Source: Chloracidobacterium sp. (GTDB lineage Bacteria > Acidobacteriota > Blastocatellia > Pyrinomonadales > Pyrinomonadaceae). From it: a DNA stretch of 64,000 nucleotides. Position 1 is the stretch's first letter. Each line of letters opens with the position of its first letter. The DNA is taken from NCBI GenBank assembly GCA_016711345.1, contig JADJTD010000001.1:1488001-1552000 (forward strand), read 5' to 3'. The translations under genes were made by a program, and so were the position numbers. This document shows positions 27,036 through 36,566 of this stretch, piece by piece. The notes under the pieces are model-generated. The model was not told the DNA's origin. It was given only the letters and a program-made list of their open reading frames with translations, and did no database searches.

Positions 27036-27453
27036 TGATTAAGACGAAATTTGGGCACTGTCGGGGACGGCGGGGAGAGTTCCGATGCTTGTTACTTCCC
27101 GACAAGCCGAAATTCAGAATATACGTTTCCGGTTCATCGGATGTCAAGTCAAAACCAGGAAACGAAATAGATTTATCACGCGGCCCCCAACCCCAAAATT
27201 CGGATAGATCAAATTTGTGCGTGCGACCAGATGCTCATATTTTCCATCGAACCTCGCAAACATCAATTTTCCCATTATTAATGTAGAAAAAAACTATTTA
27301 TTTCATTAGAAAAATGCTGAGAGTAAGGTGTATGCTATTAGGTTAGACATTTTGGTTACGGTGTCCCGTTTCAGGCGTCCGTCAGTATGCCAGCCGCACA
27401 CAATAAACACGATCTCTAAACCAGTCTCTTAATTAACGGAAGTTGTTCAAAAC
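27036..27453. other. 418-nt non-coding region upstream of mreB
   Basis: Holds the promoter region of the tRNA gene (reading left) and of the mre operon (reading right). The last ~200 nt are A/T-rich. TATGCT at 27331-27336 could be a -10 element, but no good -35 lies at proper spacing. GGAAG at 27440-27444 is the likely Shine-Dalgarno of mreB. No convincing gene was found; short open frames here lack recognisable protein features. Confidence 0.5.
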
Positions 27454-28500
27454 ATGGCATTTAAGTCTCTATTCAGTTTATTTTCAAGCGATCTGGCGAT
27501 CGATCTCGGAACTGCCAATACGCTCGTTTATGCAAAGGGCCGAGGCATCGTCGTTTCAGAACCATCGATAGTCGCTATTAACAAAGTTACAAATCAGGTT
27601 GAAGCCGTTGGCCGCGACGCAAAAGAGATGCTTGGCCGTACGCCGGGCAATATAGTTGCCATCCGTCCGATGAAAGATGGCGTGATCGCGAATTTTGAAG
27701 TTACGGAAAAGATGCTTCAGCATTTTATCCGTAAAGCTCATAACGGAAAATCATGGGTTCGTCCGCGCGTCGTCATCGGCATTCCGTCGGAGATCACGCA
27801 GGTAGAACGCCGCGCCGTGGAAGATTCGGCATATCGGGCAAAGGCGTCTGAGGTTTATCTTGTCGAAGAAGCTATGGCCGCTGCGATCGGCGCCGGTTTG
27901 CCCATCACGGAACCGCACGGCAACATGGTCGTTGACATCGGCGGCGGCACCACTGACATTGCCGTTATTTCTCTTTCGGGCATCGTTTACTCGCGCGCGG
28001 TTCGCGTGGCCGGTAATGAGATGGACGAAGCGATCACGCAATACATCAAACGCAAGTACAACCTGCTTATCGGCGAACGCACGTCAGAAGCCATTAAGAT
28101 CGCTCTCGGCAGTGCCTTTCCGCTTGAAGAACCTCTCTCAATGGACGTTAGAGGCCGTAATTTGATCGAAGGCATACCGAAGACGATCACAATGACGGAC
28201 GAAGAGATCCGCGAGGCCCTCTCCGACTCGGTTTCCACCATTATCAATGCTGTACGTGTCGCCCTCGAACGCACTCCGCCGGAACTCTCTGCCGATATTG
28301 TGGAACGCGGAATCGTTCTCACTGGCGGCGGCGCTCTGCTCAAAAATCTCGACAAACGATTGATGATCGAGACCGGCCTGCCGGTTGTGATCGCAGACGA
28401 CCCTCTCTCCTCAGTCGTGCTCGGCACAGGCAAAATGCTCTCAGATTTCGAACTTCTCAAACGTGTTAAGTGGGATAATTCTCTAATGACAGGAAACTAA
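27454..28500 (+). CDS. mreB: Rod-shape-determining actin homologue MreB
   Basis: 348 residues. The actin-fold nucleotide site is visible: phosphate-1 '[10 protein letters not shown]' (~17-26), phosphate-2 '[16 protein letters not shown]' (~155-170) and the adenosine motif '[18 protein letters not shown]' (~285-302). It forms membrane-associated filaments that guide lateral wall synthesis. First gene of a six-gene elongasome operon. Confidence 0.98.
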   Translation: MAFKSLFSLFSSDLAIDLGTANTLVYAKGRGIVVSEPSIVAINKVTNQVEAVGRDAKEMLGRTPGNIVAIRPMKDGVIANFEVTEKMLQHFIRKAHNGKSWVRPRVVIGIPSEITQVERRAVEDSAYRAKASEVYLVEEAMAAAIGAGLPITEPHGNMVVDIGGGTTDIAVISLSGIVYSRAVRVAGNEMDEAITQYIKRKYNLLIGERTSEAIKIALGSAFPLEEPLSMDVRGRNLIEGIPKTITMTDEEIREALSDSVSTIINAVRVALERTPPELSADIVERGIVLTGGGALLKNLDKRLMIETGLPVVIADDPLSSVVLGTGKMLSDFELLKRVKWDNSLMTGN

Positions 28501-28503
28501 CAA

Positions 28504-28578
28504 AGGATGAAGGATGAAAGATGAAGGATGAATTGGTCATGATGCTTGGCTTCATCCCTCATCCCTCACCCCTCATCC
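28504..28578. repeat. Inverted repeat of the 'GGATGAAGGATGAA' family between mreB and mreC
   Basis: The left arm (28504-28532) is a run of GGATGAAG-type words and the right arm (28551-28578) a run of TTCATCCCTCATCC-type words. Together they form an imperfect ~28-bp hairpin with a ~18-nt loop. The right arm ends 9 nt before the mreC ATG, so the leader and possible ribosome-binding region of mreC are repeat-derived. A related element lies at 35660-35710. Confidence 0.85.
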
Positions 28579-28587
28579 ATTGAACGG

Positions 28588-29481
28588 ATGGTAGAACGCA
28601 GTCAAAAAGATGTTTGGCGGTTGACGCCGTGGCTGATGATCGTCCTTCTATTGGTGAATTTTGTCCTGATGGCACTTCACGCACGTGAGATCAATTCGGG
28701 TCAGCGGGTACTTCGTGTTTGGGTTCAAACTGCCACCGATTTTGTTCAGTCCCCGGTCACAACCATCAGCTCGTTGATCTCAAACTACTTCAGTTCGATC
28801 TCAAACCTACGCTCTGCCGCAAGTGAAAACGATATTCTCAAACAGCGCGTACAGGAACTCGAAGTAGAGTTGAAACAAAAAGAAGAACTGGCTTCGGAAA
28901 ATAGCCGTTTGAAAGCCTTTCTTCAGTTAAAAGAGCAAAGTAAATACAAAGTTCTGACCGCCCAGATAATCGGTCGTGACCCGTCCGTTTGGTTTGATTC
29001 GTCAATCGTCAATCGCGGCAGCCTAGACGGTGTCGCTGTCAATATGCCGGTAGTGACAGACGGCGGCCTCGTCGGACGTGTGACCGCAGTGAGTCCTTTG
29101 ACCTCGCAAGTTGACCTGATCACTCGCGACAAATCGGGACTAGGCGCAGTCATAGGCCAAATCGGAGAATCAAACGCACTCGGCGTGGTTAACGGGACAA
29201 GCAAAAAAGACCTGCTTGAAATGAAGTATGTTCCGGGAAACATCGATGTTAAGGCGGGCCAGTCAGTTTTTACAACAGGCCAGGATGGCATCTTTCCGTC
29301 CGGTTTGAAAGTAGGCGATATTGTGAGTGTCGTTCAAGGCTCGGCGACGACTCCGCATCAAATACTGATCAGGCCTGCGGCAAAACTTAGTTCGATGCAG
29401 GAAGTCGGCATACTACTTTACGAGCCGCCGGCTCGAACAGAATTTGAACAAAAATTGCCAAATGCGGTGAAGAGCAAGTAG
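28588..29481 (+). CDS. mreC: Rod-shape-determining protein MreC
   Basis: 297 residues from ATG 28588; a TTG at 28546 in the same frame falls within the repeat arm. One N-terminal membrane helix (~14-34) is followed by a coiled coil (~75-110, 'ENDILKQRVQELEVELKQKEELASEN'). A periplasmic beta-domain pair follows ('LTAQIIGRDPSVWFDSSIVNRGS', 'VGRVTAVSPLTSQVDLITR', 'TGQDGIFPSGLKVGDI'). MreC links MreB filaments to PBP2. Start choice is affected by the repeat and is not certain. Confidence 0.93.
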   Translation: MVERSQKDVWRLTPWLMIVLLLVNFVLMALHAREINSGQRVLRVWVQTATDFVQSPVTTISSLISNYFSSISNLRSAASENDILKQRVQELEVELKQKEELASENSRLKAFLQLKEQSKYKVLTAQIIGRDPSVWFDSSIVNRGSLDGVAVNMPVVTDGGLVGRVTAVSPLTSQVDLITRDKSGLGAVIGQIGESNALGVVNGTSKKDLLEMKYVPGNIDVKAGQSVFTTGQDGIFPSGLKVGDIVSVVQGSATTPHQILIRPAAKLSSMQEVGILLYEPPARTEFEQKLPNAVKSK

Positions 29482-29510
29482 TTTACGATCGGGGAACCTT
29501 AGACGTATCC

Positions 29511-30056
29511 ATGGAAGGCTTAAAGCTAACAATTTCCTTTATCATCGCGATCATATTGCAGGTGACACTGCGCAACGTATGGGAACCGCTCGCCTTTATT
29601 GATTTTCCACTGATAATTGTCGTTTACGCCGCGCTGCAAAGAAACTCAATTAAAGCTCTCCTTTTTGGCACAATCGCAGGCATCGTGACGGACGCATTGA
29701 GCGGAGGACTTCTGGGTGCAAATGGCTTCGCAAAAACTCTTGTTGCTTACATCGTTTCGGAGGTCGCTAGACGAGTCTACATGGACAACCTAATTCTAAG
29801 GATTCCCGTCTTAGCTGGAGCGTGTGGGTTAAATTATCTCGTTTACTACGGTCTGCATCGTTTGTTGGGGCAGACGCCATCGGGAGACGTGGTAGTCAGC
29901 GGAGCATATTTGCTCATTGGAACAACGACGATCGGAACTCTCGTTTACTTGTTCATGCAGAACTTTGCGACAGACAAGGTTAGGATCAAAAAACGAGACA
30001 TGTTTACGCCGCGACGCCAGACGCGGCGGCGAAATCCTATTCGTTTGAATAAGTAG
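29511..30056 (+). CDS. mreD: Rod-shape-determining protein MreD
   Basis: 181 residues with about five membrane helices and a basic C-terminal tail ('RIKKRDMFTPRRQTRRRNP'). 'DFPLIIVVYAALQR' and 'GTIAGIVTDALSGGLLGANGFAKTLVAYI' are typical of MreD. Position between mreC and the PBP2 gene supports the call. Integral membrane component of the elongasome. Confidence 0.92.
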   Translation: MEGLKLTISFIIAIILQVTLRNVWEPLAFIDFPLIIVVYAALQRNSIKALLFGTIAGIVTDALSGGLLGANGFAKTLVAYIVSEVARRVYMDNLILRIPVLAGACGLNYLVYYGLHRLLGQTPSGDVVVSGAYLLIGTTTIGTLVYLFMQNFATDKVRIKKRDMFTPRRQTRRRNPIRLNK

Positions 30057-30084
30057 CAAGTCATTTTGTTCGTTTATTATCGCA

Positions 30085-31968
30085 ATGAAGATCGGCGATC
30101 AGATACAAAATTTGGGAATGCGGGTCGGTGCGATACAGGTCATCGCTTTTGTTCTGTTGGCTGTACTTGGTGCACGGCTCTATTATCTCCAGATAGTTAG
30201 AGGCGAGTATTTCAGCGAGCGGGCAGAAAACCAGCGAGTTCGCCTTATTCCAATTCCTGCTCCGCGTGGGGCTATATTCGACCGCAACGGCAAACTGTTG
30301 GTTGATTCCCGCCCCACTTATAATGTGGTTCTCTCGAACGAACCGCTCAAATCCATCAACGTCATTGATCGCGTTGACGATTATTCCCACGGCCTTAATC
30401 TTGACCGCCAATTCGTCGTCGAACGTCTGAATCTGATAAAAAAGCAGAATGATTTCGAGACGATGGTTCTTAAGGAAAATGTCGCCATGCAGGACATTGC
30501 ATGGGTCGAGTCGCATTCGCTGGAGTTTCCTGAGCTTCGTGTCGAACTACAACCGCAGCGATTTTATCCGCTAGGCACAACACTCGCACATGTACTAGGT
30601 TATGTTGGCGAGATCAGCCCTAAGCAGCTTGAGGAAGAGACATTTAAGTCTAGGGGTTTTCGTCCCGGCGATATCATTGGCAAAGGCGGACTCGAACAAT
30701 ACTACGATGAATTTCTTCGTGGAAAACCGGGCTACCGAAAAGTACTGGTTGATAGCCGTGGACGTGTTCAGACCGAGCTTGAGGTCGTAGCGCCGCAATC
30801 TGGTCAGGATCTTGTGACCACGATCGACCTTGATCTGCAGCTTGAAGCAGAACACCAACTCGCAACTTCAGTAACGAAGCGCGGAACAGTTATCGCGATG
30901 GATCCGAATAACGGCGAGATGCTCGCGATGGCGTCAGCACCGTCATTCGACCCGAACATCTTTGTTCGCGGAAGCTCTTCACCCGACGGCCGAAGGCAGA
31001 TCGCAGCCTATTGGCAGGACGAGAAACGGCCGCTTTACAACCGCGCGATACAAGGACGCTATCCGCCGGGCTCGACCTGGAAGATTCCCGAATCCGCTGC
31101 CGCTCTCCAACAGGGAGCTATCACAGTCGTTCATTCAAACCTTGCCTGCGGCGGCGGCATCAAGGTCGGCAGCAAATTTACCCGATGTATGGGAAGCCAC
31201 GGTTCGCCGGCTTTGCCTTACGCAATCACCAAATCGTGTGATGGATATTATTACCGCCTTGGCTTGAAAATGGGTGTCGAAGGCCTCATAAAAATGATCG
31301 AAACGTTTGGTTTTGATCGACGTTCGGGCATAGATCTACCTAATGAAAAAGTACCGCAAACACCAAAATCGTGGATGCCTTACATACTAAAGAACGAAGG
31401 CAAATGGAGCGATATTCGAACAGTGTATGCCTCGATCGGACAGGATACGGTCGTTGTTACACCCATATCAATGTTGCGAGCAGTCGCAAGCGTCGGAATG
31501 CGAGGTAAAGAGTTTATTCCACATTTTCTAAAGCAATTTAAGCCGGTCAGCGCCGTGGGACAAGAAGGCGATATTAATTACATACCAGCCCGTGCAGGAT
31601 TTGCCTATCAGCACCCTGAACCCAAACTCATCGAACTCGCTCCGGATCAATGGGACTTGGTCATTAAGGGAATGTGGGGCGTGGTAAACGGCGGCGGAAC
31701 TGCCGGGTCGATAAAAATGGCTGATCTGGAGATCGCCGGAAAGACCGGCACGGCTCAGGTTGCCGAGGTCGGTAAAGACGTCGGAGCAAACAAAGACCAC
31801 TCGTGGTTTGTGAGCTTTGCTCCGGCTTACAAGCCAGAGATCTCAGTCATAGCGCTGATTGAAAACTCAGGATTCGGTGCATCAAACGCAGGCCCCGCGG
31901 CACGAGGGGTCTATCAGGCATATCTTCAAAAACATCCACGTGCATCTGAGGAGCGTGTGGCTAAATAA
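30085..31968 (+). CDS. mrdA: Penicillin-binding protein 2 (elongation transpeptidase)
   Basis: 627 residues. N-terminal membrane anchor (~15-35), then the pedestal ('RLIPIPAPRGAIFDRNGKLL'). In the transpeptidase domain, SxxK is S-T-W-K (~329) in 'PPGSTWKIP', the second motif is S-C-D in 'SCDGYYYRLG', and KTG is in 'GKTGTAQV' (~552). It cross-links lateral-wall peptidoglycan together with RodA, encoded 3 nt downstream. Confidence 0.97.
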   Translation: MKIGDQIQNLGMRVGAIQVIAFVLLAVLGARLYYLQIVRGEYFSERAENQRVRLIPIPAPRGAIFDRNGKLLVDSRPTYNVVLSNEPLKSINVIDRVDDYSHGLNLDRQFVVERLNLIKKQNDFETMVLKENVAMQDIAWVESHSLEFPELRVELQPQRFYPLGTTLAHVLGYVGEISPKQLEEETFKSRGFRPGDIIGKGGLEQYYDEFLRGKPGYRKVLVDSRGRVQTELEVVAPQSGQDLVTTIDLDLQLEAEHQLATSVTKRGTVIAMDPNNGEMLAMASAPSFDPNIFVRGSSSPDGRRQIAAYWQDEKRPLYNRAIQGRYPPGSTWKIPESAAALQQGAITVVHSNLACGGGIKVGSKFTRCMGSHGSPALPYAITKSCDGYYYRLGLKMGVEGLIKMIETFGFDRRSGIDLPNEKVPQTPKSWMPYILKNEGKWSDIRTVYASIGQDTVVVTPISMLRAVASVGMRGKEFIPHFLKQFKPVSAVGQEGDINYIPARAGFAYQHPEPKLIELAPDQWDLVIKGMWGVVNGGGTAGSIKMADLEIAGKTGTAQVAEVGKDVGANKDHSWFVSFAPAYKPEISVIALIENSGFGASNAGPAARGVYQAYLQKHPRASEERVAK

Positions 31969-31970
31969 AC

Positions 31971-33089
31971 ATGGTTGCGATCATCGAAAAACGAGATCTC
32001 CGGGATTTTGATTGGCCTACCGCTTTGTTGGCGTTAACTATCTCCGCGTTTGGCGTCTGGCAGATCCACAACGCCTTGCCAACTGAGAGCTATTGGTCAA
32101 AGCAGATCCTTGGGATAGGGATCGCGTTGGTCGCCTTTCTGGTCGTTGCGTTCAATGATTACCGACGGATAATCGATGCCGCTCCTGTATTTTATATTGC
32201 TGGGTTGGTGATGCTATTTCTCGTTCTAACGCCTCTCGGCGTACAGGTCAACGGTCAAAAAGCCTGGCTCAAGCTACCCGTTGTCGGACAATTCCAACCG
32301 TCTGAATTTGTAAAGATCCCGACTGTCCTGATGCTGGCAAAGTACTTCGGCGCCAGGAAAGCAAAGTCCCTCAGCCTTCGCGAGATGCTGATCGGCGGAG
32401 CTATTTTTGCAGGCCCGGTCAGCCTCATCATACTCGAACCGGACGCTGGCCAAGCGATAACATATTTTCCGATCCTTGCGGCAATGTTTTTTCTGTCAGG
32501 AATAAAGGTTCGTTATGTTGTTCTTGCAGTTGTCGCGGCTGCGATCTTTATTCCGGCCGCATGGCATTTTGGTGTTAAAAGCGGCGCCATAAAGCGATAT
32601 CAACAGGAACGAATTCTGGCGATCACTGATCCCGACAGTGTCGATCCGCGTGGATATGGTTATCACACGATCCAATCCACTATCACGGTTGGCAAAGGCG
32701 GTCTTACCGGAATAAAAGGCGAAACCGAAACCTCGCAAAGCGTGCTAAAGTTTCTGCCCGAGCCGCATACAGATTTTATTTTTGCAGTAACTGCTGAAAA
32801 CACAGGCTTTATCGGGTGCGTTTCGCTTCTTCTGGCTTACGCACTGCTTTTGTCGCGGATGATCGCGGGTGCTCGCGAGGCTTCTGACCGCGCGGGTATG
32901 CTTGTTATAATGGCAATTGTATGCGGAATGGTCTTTCAGATCTTTATGAATGTCGGGATGGCTCTGGGCGTTCTGCCTGTGATCGGGGTTCCGCTACCGT
33001 TGATGAGCGCCGGGCTCTCAGCAATTTTATCGACATTTGTCGCGATCGGATTTGTAATAAGCGTAAAACTGCGACGGTTCGTCAACTAG
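31971..33089 (+). CDS. rodA: Peptidoglycan glycosyltransferase RodA (SEDS family)
   Basis: 372 residues, about ten membrane helices. SEDS landmarks: 'KAWLKLPVVGQFQPSEFVKI' (~97-116), 'EPDAGQAITYFP', 'GYGYHTIQS' and 'LPEPHTDFIFAVTAEN' with the conserved Asp of the large extracellular loop. 'GVPLPLMSAGLSAIL' lies near the C-terminus. It polymerises lipid II with PBP2. Its start is 2 nt after the PBP2 stop. Confidence 0.97.
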   Translation: MVAIIEKRDLRDFDWPTALLALTISAFGVWQIHNALPTESYWSKQILGIGIALVAFLVVAFNDYRRIIDAAPVFYIAGLVMLFLVLTPLGVQVNGQKAWLKLPVVGQFQPSEFVKIPTVLMLAKYFGARKAKSLSLREMLIGGAIFAGPVSLIILEPDAGQAITYFPILAAMFFLSGIKVRYVVLAVVAAAIFIPAAWHFGVKSGAIKRYQQERILAITDPDSVDPRGYGYHTIQSTITVGKGGLTGIKGETETSQSVLKFLPEPHTDFIFAVTAENTGFIGCVSLLLAYALLLSRMIAGAREASDRAGMLVIMAIVCGMVFQIFMNVGMALGVLPVIGVPLPLMSAGLSAILSTFVAIGFVISVKLRRFVN

Positions 33090-33100
33090 GAGATAATTAG

Positions 33101-35656
33101 GTGGCAGTAGAAGTAAAGAAATTAAAAACAGCCGAGGCTGTTTCCAACGGAAATAAAAAAGGCGGCTTTTCCACCCTGATGTTACTGACAACGGCTCTCG
33201 TATTGGCCTTGTCCGCAGGTTCTCTGACCGGTGTTCTTGCGTCCTATTACTTAAATAATTCCCGATATTCCGTCGAGGTTTCCGCTCTTGCTACTTATCG
33301 CCCGCCGCAGGTTACAACGATCTATGCAGATGACGGCGAAACAGTGCTGGCCGAATTTGCGATCGAAAAGCGTATTCCGATCAAGATCCAGGATGTGCCA
33401 GACGTTGTAAAAGACGCTCTGATGGCGGTCGAAGATTATCGTTTTCGTGATCACATAGGCATTGATCCTTATAGGATCATCGGTGCCGTTTTCAAGAACC
33501 TTACAACCGGCGATCTTCAGGGGCAAGGTGCCTCAACGATCACCCAACAACTTGCAAAAAATCTCTTTCTTTACAAAGACAAAACTTACACGAGAAAAGT
33601 AAACGAGTGGGCCGTCGCATTGCAGATCGAGCGCCTTTATACAAAAGACCAGATCCTTGAAATGTATATGAACTATGTTTTTCTCGGAGCCGGAGCATAC
33701 GGTTTTGAGGCAGGGTCAAGAACGTATTTTGGAAAACCGTTAAAGGAACTCAATCTGGAAGAAGCTGCATTATTGGCGGCTATTCCAAAATCTCCGTCTG
33801 AGTATTCGCCAACTCGAAATCTGGATAAGGCTAAAATGCGACGCAATCTGGTTTTGGATCAGATGGCGAAATACGCTTACGTTACCGAAGCCCAGGCCGA
33901 GACAGCAAAGGCGACCCAGATCCAACTCGCCGACACGGCGTATTACCAATCTCAGCCAAAATCGACCGCTTGGGATTATCCGGTCGAGGAGATCCGCAGG
34001 TATCTCGAAGAAAAATACACCACGCGTGTCGCTCAAGGCGGCTTGAAGGTTTATACAAGCATTAATGTAGAAGGTCAAAAGATCGCTACCCGCGTGATAC
34101 GCGAACGTCTGCGTGCGTTTGATAAAGGACGAAAATGGCGTTCGGATTATCAAAATCTTCTTGTTGACGACAACGACCAGCCGGTGACTGACGAAAAAGA
34201 GATAACCAAGACGCTCGAAACTTTCAAACATGCTGACTGGTATGGCGACGATTATCATGAGGGCGAGTACATCAAGGGTCTCGTAATGAAGGTCAATGTG
34301 GCTGCGGATGAGGTCGGAGTTCGGTTTGGAAGATTTAAGGCCGTAGTTCGCGCAGGCAATATGGGTCGAAGCGATAAGCGGCCAAAAGACGAACTTAAGC
34401 CCGGTTATCTGGCTGAATTTCTGGTAAAGAGCGTAGATACAGATAACCAAACACTGGAAGTAGAACTTTCGCAGGTTCCAGATGTTCAGGCTTCTATTGT
34501 AACCATAGACGCTAAGACGGGCGAGATCGTCACTATGGTCGGCGGGTACGACTTCCACACAAACAAATTTAATAACGCTACTCAGGGCCTTCGGCAGACC
34601 GGTTCGGCATATAAACCGTTCATCTATACCGCAGCGGTCGAATCCGGAATGACACCTGAATCTGTTGTCAGCGGAGCTCCGATCAAACGCGGCGGTTGGC
34701 AGCCGCACAATTATGATGGAAGTCTCAGCCATGGCAATACGCCTATGAAGATCGCTCTCGCAAAGTCTTACAACATTGCGGCGGTACACTTGCTTGAGCA
34801 GGTTGGGATTCAGGCGGGGGCTCAAATGGTAAGGCGTTTTGGCATCACTAACCCCATGGCTCCGAGCCTTCCGTCAGCACTCGGAGCAAGCGAGGCTTCG
34901 CTGCTGGAAATGACGGCGGCCTACTCGTCATTTCCAAACAAGGGTATTCGAATGACGCCCCACTTGATCCGCAAAGTATATAACCGTGACGGCAGCCTGT
35001 TGGAAGAATACGATGGTGCCAGTTCGAAAGTAACTAGTGAATACACTGCATTAACTATGGTTGAGTTAATGCGGGCAGTATGCAGCGGCGGCGGAACCGC
35101 AGCAGGAGCTAGCGCAGGCGGCAACCCGATCGGCGGTAAGACCGGGACCGTCAATGATCATACCGATGTGTGGTTCATCGGCTACACGCCGACGTATACG
35201 ACCGGTGTTTGGATGGGCAATCCGCTTCGCAAGGAAAATCTTGGCAATAGCATGACCGGCGGCCACGGTGCACTGCCGTATTTCAATGCTTTTATGATCC
35301 CTTTCATGAAAGGCAAGCCGATCGAGAAATTCCCCGAGGCGCCGCCAATGCCCGCGGACATCAAACGCGAGGCCGAATTACGTAGGCGCGAGGAACTCGA
35401 AACCTTGCAGGAGGCTGATGCCAATGCACCTAAGACCGGCATTGTCGTGACACCCGGGGCGAAGATAGATCCTAACGCACCGCTACCCGGCGATTCTTCA
35501 GATGGAGATAAACCGGCGACAACAAAGCCGGTCGAACCCGCTCCAGACAAACCGATCGTGATAAAACCGCCGGTCGTTCAGAACACACCAAAAAATGAAC
35601 CGCCGCCTGAAAAGCAAGACGGCTCTAAGCGAAAAGGTAAAAAAGGAGACGGCTAG
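33101..35656 (+). CDS. Bifunctional penicillin-binding protein 1A (GT51 and transpeptidase)
   Basis: 851 residues from a GTG start 11 nt after rodA, with GGAG upstream. One N-terminal membrane helix (~28-50). GT51 domain ~75-250: 'EDYRFRDHIGIDPYRI' with the catalytic Glu, 'QGASTITQQLAKNLFL' and 'RKVNEWAVALQIERLYTKDQILEMYMN'. The transpeptidase domain has SxxK in 'GSAYKPF' (~500), SxN in 'SYNIAAVHLL' and KTG in 'GGKTGTVNDHTD' (~679). The last ~110 residues are a Pro/Lys-rich disordered tail. Including a class A PBP at the end of the mre-rod operon is a less usual arrangement. Confidence 0.96.
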   Translation: MAVEVKKLKTAEAVSNGNKKGGFSTLMLLTTALVLALSAGSLTGVLASYYLNNSRYSVEVSALATYRPPQVTTIYADDGETVLAEFAIEKRIPIKIQDVPDVVKDALMAVEDYRFRDHIGIDPYRIIGAVFKNLTTGDLQGQGASTITQQLAKNLFLYKDKTYTRKVNEWAVALQIERLYTKDQILEMYMNYVFLGAGAYGFEAGSRTYFGKPLKELNLEEAALLAAIPKSPSEYSPTRNLDKAKMRRNLVLDQMAKYAYVTEAQAETAKATQIQLADTAYYQSQPKSTAWDYPVEEIRRYLEEKYTTRVAQGGLKVYTSINVEGQKIATRVIRERLRAFDKGRKWRSDYQNLLVDDNDQPVTDEKEITKTLETFKHADWYGDDYHEGEYIKGLVMKVNVAADEVGVRFGRFKAVVRAGNMGRSDKRPKDELKPGYLAEFLVKSVDTDNQTLEVELSQVPDVQASIVTIDAKTGEIVTMVGGYDFHTNKFNNATQGLRQTGSAYKPFIYTAAVESGMTPESVVSGAPIKRGGWQPHNYDGSLSHGNTPMKIALAKSYNIAAVHLLEQVGIQAGAQMVRRFGITNPMAPSLPSALGASEASLLEMTAAYSSFPNKGIRMTPHLIRKVYNRDGSLLEEYDGASSKVTSEYTALTMVELMRAVCSGGGTAAGASAGGNPIGGKTGTVNDHTDVWFIGYTPTYTTGVWMGNPLRKENLGNSMTGGHGALPYFNAFMIPFMKGKPIEKFPEAPPMPADIKREAELRRREELETLQEADANAPKTGIVVTPGAKIDPNAPLPGDSSDGDKPATTKPVEPAPDKPIVIKPPVVQNTPKNEPPPEKQDGSKRKGKKGDG

Positions 35657-35659
35657 TGA

Positions 35660-35710
35660 AAGGATGAGGGATGAAGGATGAAAAATTCAATCCTTCATCC
35701 TTCATCCCTT
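35660..35710. repeat. Inverted repeat at a convergent gene junction, likely bidirectional terminator
   Basis: AAGGATGAGGGATGAAGGAT and following bases (35660-35682) pair with the run of TCCTTCATCC words at 35686-35710, leaving a very short loop. The PBP1A stop lies 3 nt to the left. The minus-strand esterase gene's stop codon (35702-35704) lies inside the right arm, so the element supplies that gene's end. Same word family as 28504-28578. Confidence 0.8.
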
Positions 35711-36439
35711 AGTGAACTCGCCAAGATAATACGGCAGCATTCTCCGCCACCAGACCCAGTCGTGGTTGACGTCGTTGCCCCAAACGTCGAGTTTATGCGG
35801 AATGCCTTTGGAGTGAAGGAGTCCTGAGAATTCCCTACTGCGGTCCGGGGCCTCGTATGAGCCTTGGCCCGTAACGATCACTATTGAATCTGACTGTCTA
35901 AGACGTGGCAGATGGTAATCGTCATTTAGATTCTTGAGATACATCATCGGGTTGTTGAAATAGACATTATCGTCGTAATAGCTTTCCAGATAATTGTAAA
36001 TATCGTAGCTACCGCTCATAGCGATCGTGCCGCGAAAATTGTCTGAGTGCTTAAAGTAAGTATTGGCGGCCAGTAACGCGCCCAACGATGCTCCCGTCGT
36101 GAGAGGTTTTGCATCCGCGCCGCACTCGCTGCGGATCAACGGCAAGACCTCGTCCATAACGTAATTGTCGTAACGCGACAACATCTCAACTTTCCAGCCC
36201 GGATGAGACTCTTTGTTCAAGAGGCTGTATTTATTGACCGAGTTGATCGAGTAAGCTCTTATCAATCCCGCCTCGATAAATTCTTTTATCGAATCGACCA
36301 GATAAAACCGCTCGTATTCCAAATAATCCGCCGCCGCCGTCGGAAACATCAACAGCGGATAACCCGCATGTCCATATGCCACCAACGGCATATCCATTCC
36401 CAAATTGTGGCTGTACCACGATGTTGTATCACGTCTCAT
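35702..36439 (-). CDS. Putative esterase, alpha/beta-hydrolase fold
   Basis: 245 residues, no signal peptide. Nucleophile elbow G-A-S-L-G in 'TTGASLGALLAANTYF' (~115), followed by 'FRGTIAMSGSYD'. The catalytic His is probably in 'GNDVNHDWVWWRRMLPYYL' near the C-terminus. It resembles the esterase-D-like/'putative esterase' families, often encoded without defined substrate. It lies downstream of lipB on the same strand with a MITE-like element in between, and its last codons fall in a repeat. Confidence 0.8.
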   Translation of the reverse strand: MRRDTTSWYSHNLGMDMPLVAYGHAGYPLLMFPTAAADYLEYERFYLVDSIKEFIEAGLIRAYSINSVNKYSLLNKESHPGWKVEMLSRYDNYVMDEVLPLIRSECGADAKPLTTGASLGALLAANTYFKHSDNFRGTIAMSGSYDIYNYLESYYDDNVYFNNPMMYLKNLNDDYHLPRLRQSDSIVIVTGQGSYEAPDRSREFSGLLHSKGIPHKLDVWGNDVNHDWVWWRRMLPYYLGEFTKG

Positions 36440-36448
36440 AAGTTATTC

Positions 36449-36566
36449 AATTGCCTCCACCTTTAGGTGGAGGTGAGTATTTAAGGAAATTCGGCTTTAG
36501 CCAAATGTTGGGCTAAAGCCTTGTCTTGTTTAGTACCAAAACCACTAGTTAAAGCTAGTGGCAATT
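36449..36566. mobile_element. 118-bp MITE/BIME-like composite palindromic element overlapping the 3' end of lipB
   Basis: The termini are perfect 7-bp inverted repeats (AATTGCC 36449-36455, GGCAATT 36560-36566). Next to each terminus is a hairpin: CCTCCACC-TTTA-GGTGGAGG (36454-36473) and CCACTAGTTAAAGCTAGTGG (36542-36561). The two hairpins share layout and the CTTTA core but differ by compensating changes. A third hairpin (GGCTTTAGCC with GGCTAAAGCC, ~36489-36515) is in the middle. Positions 36481-36565 are translated as the LipB C-terminus. No transposase is encoded. Confidence 0.75.

Noticed and set aside
27089..27286. 65-codon frame between the tRNA and mreB
   Set aside because: No family features, biased composition, and it lies in the expected promoter region; no ribosome binding site of note.
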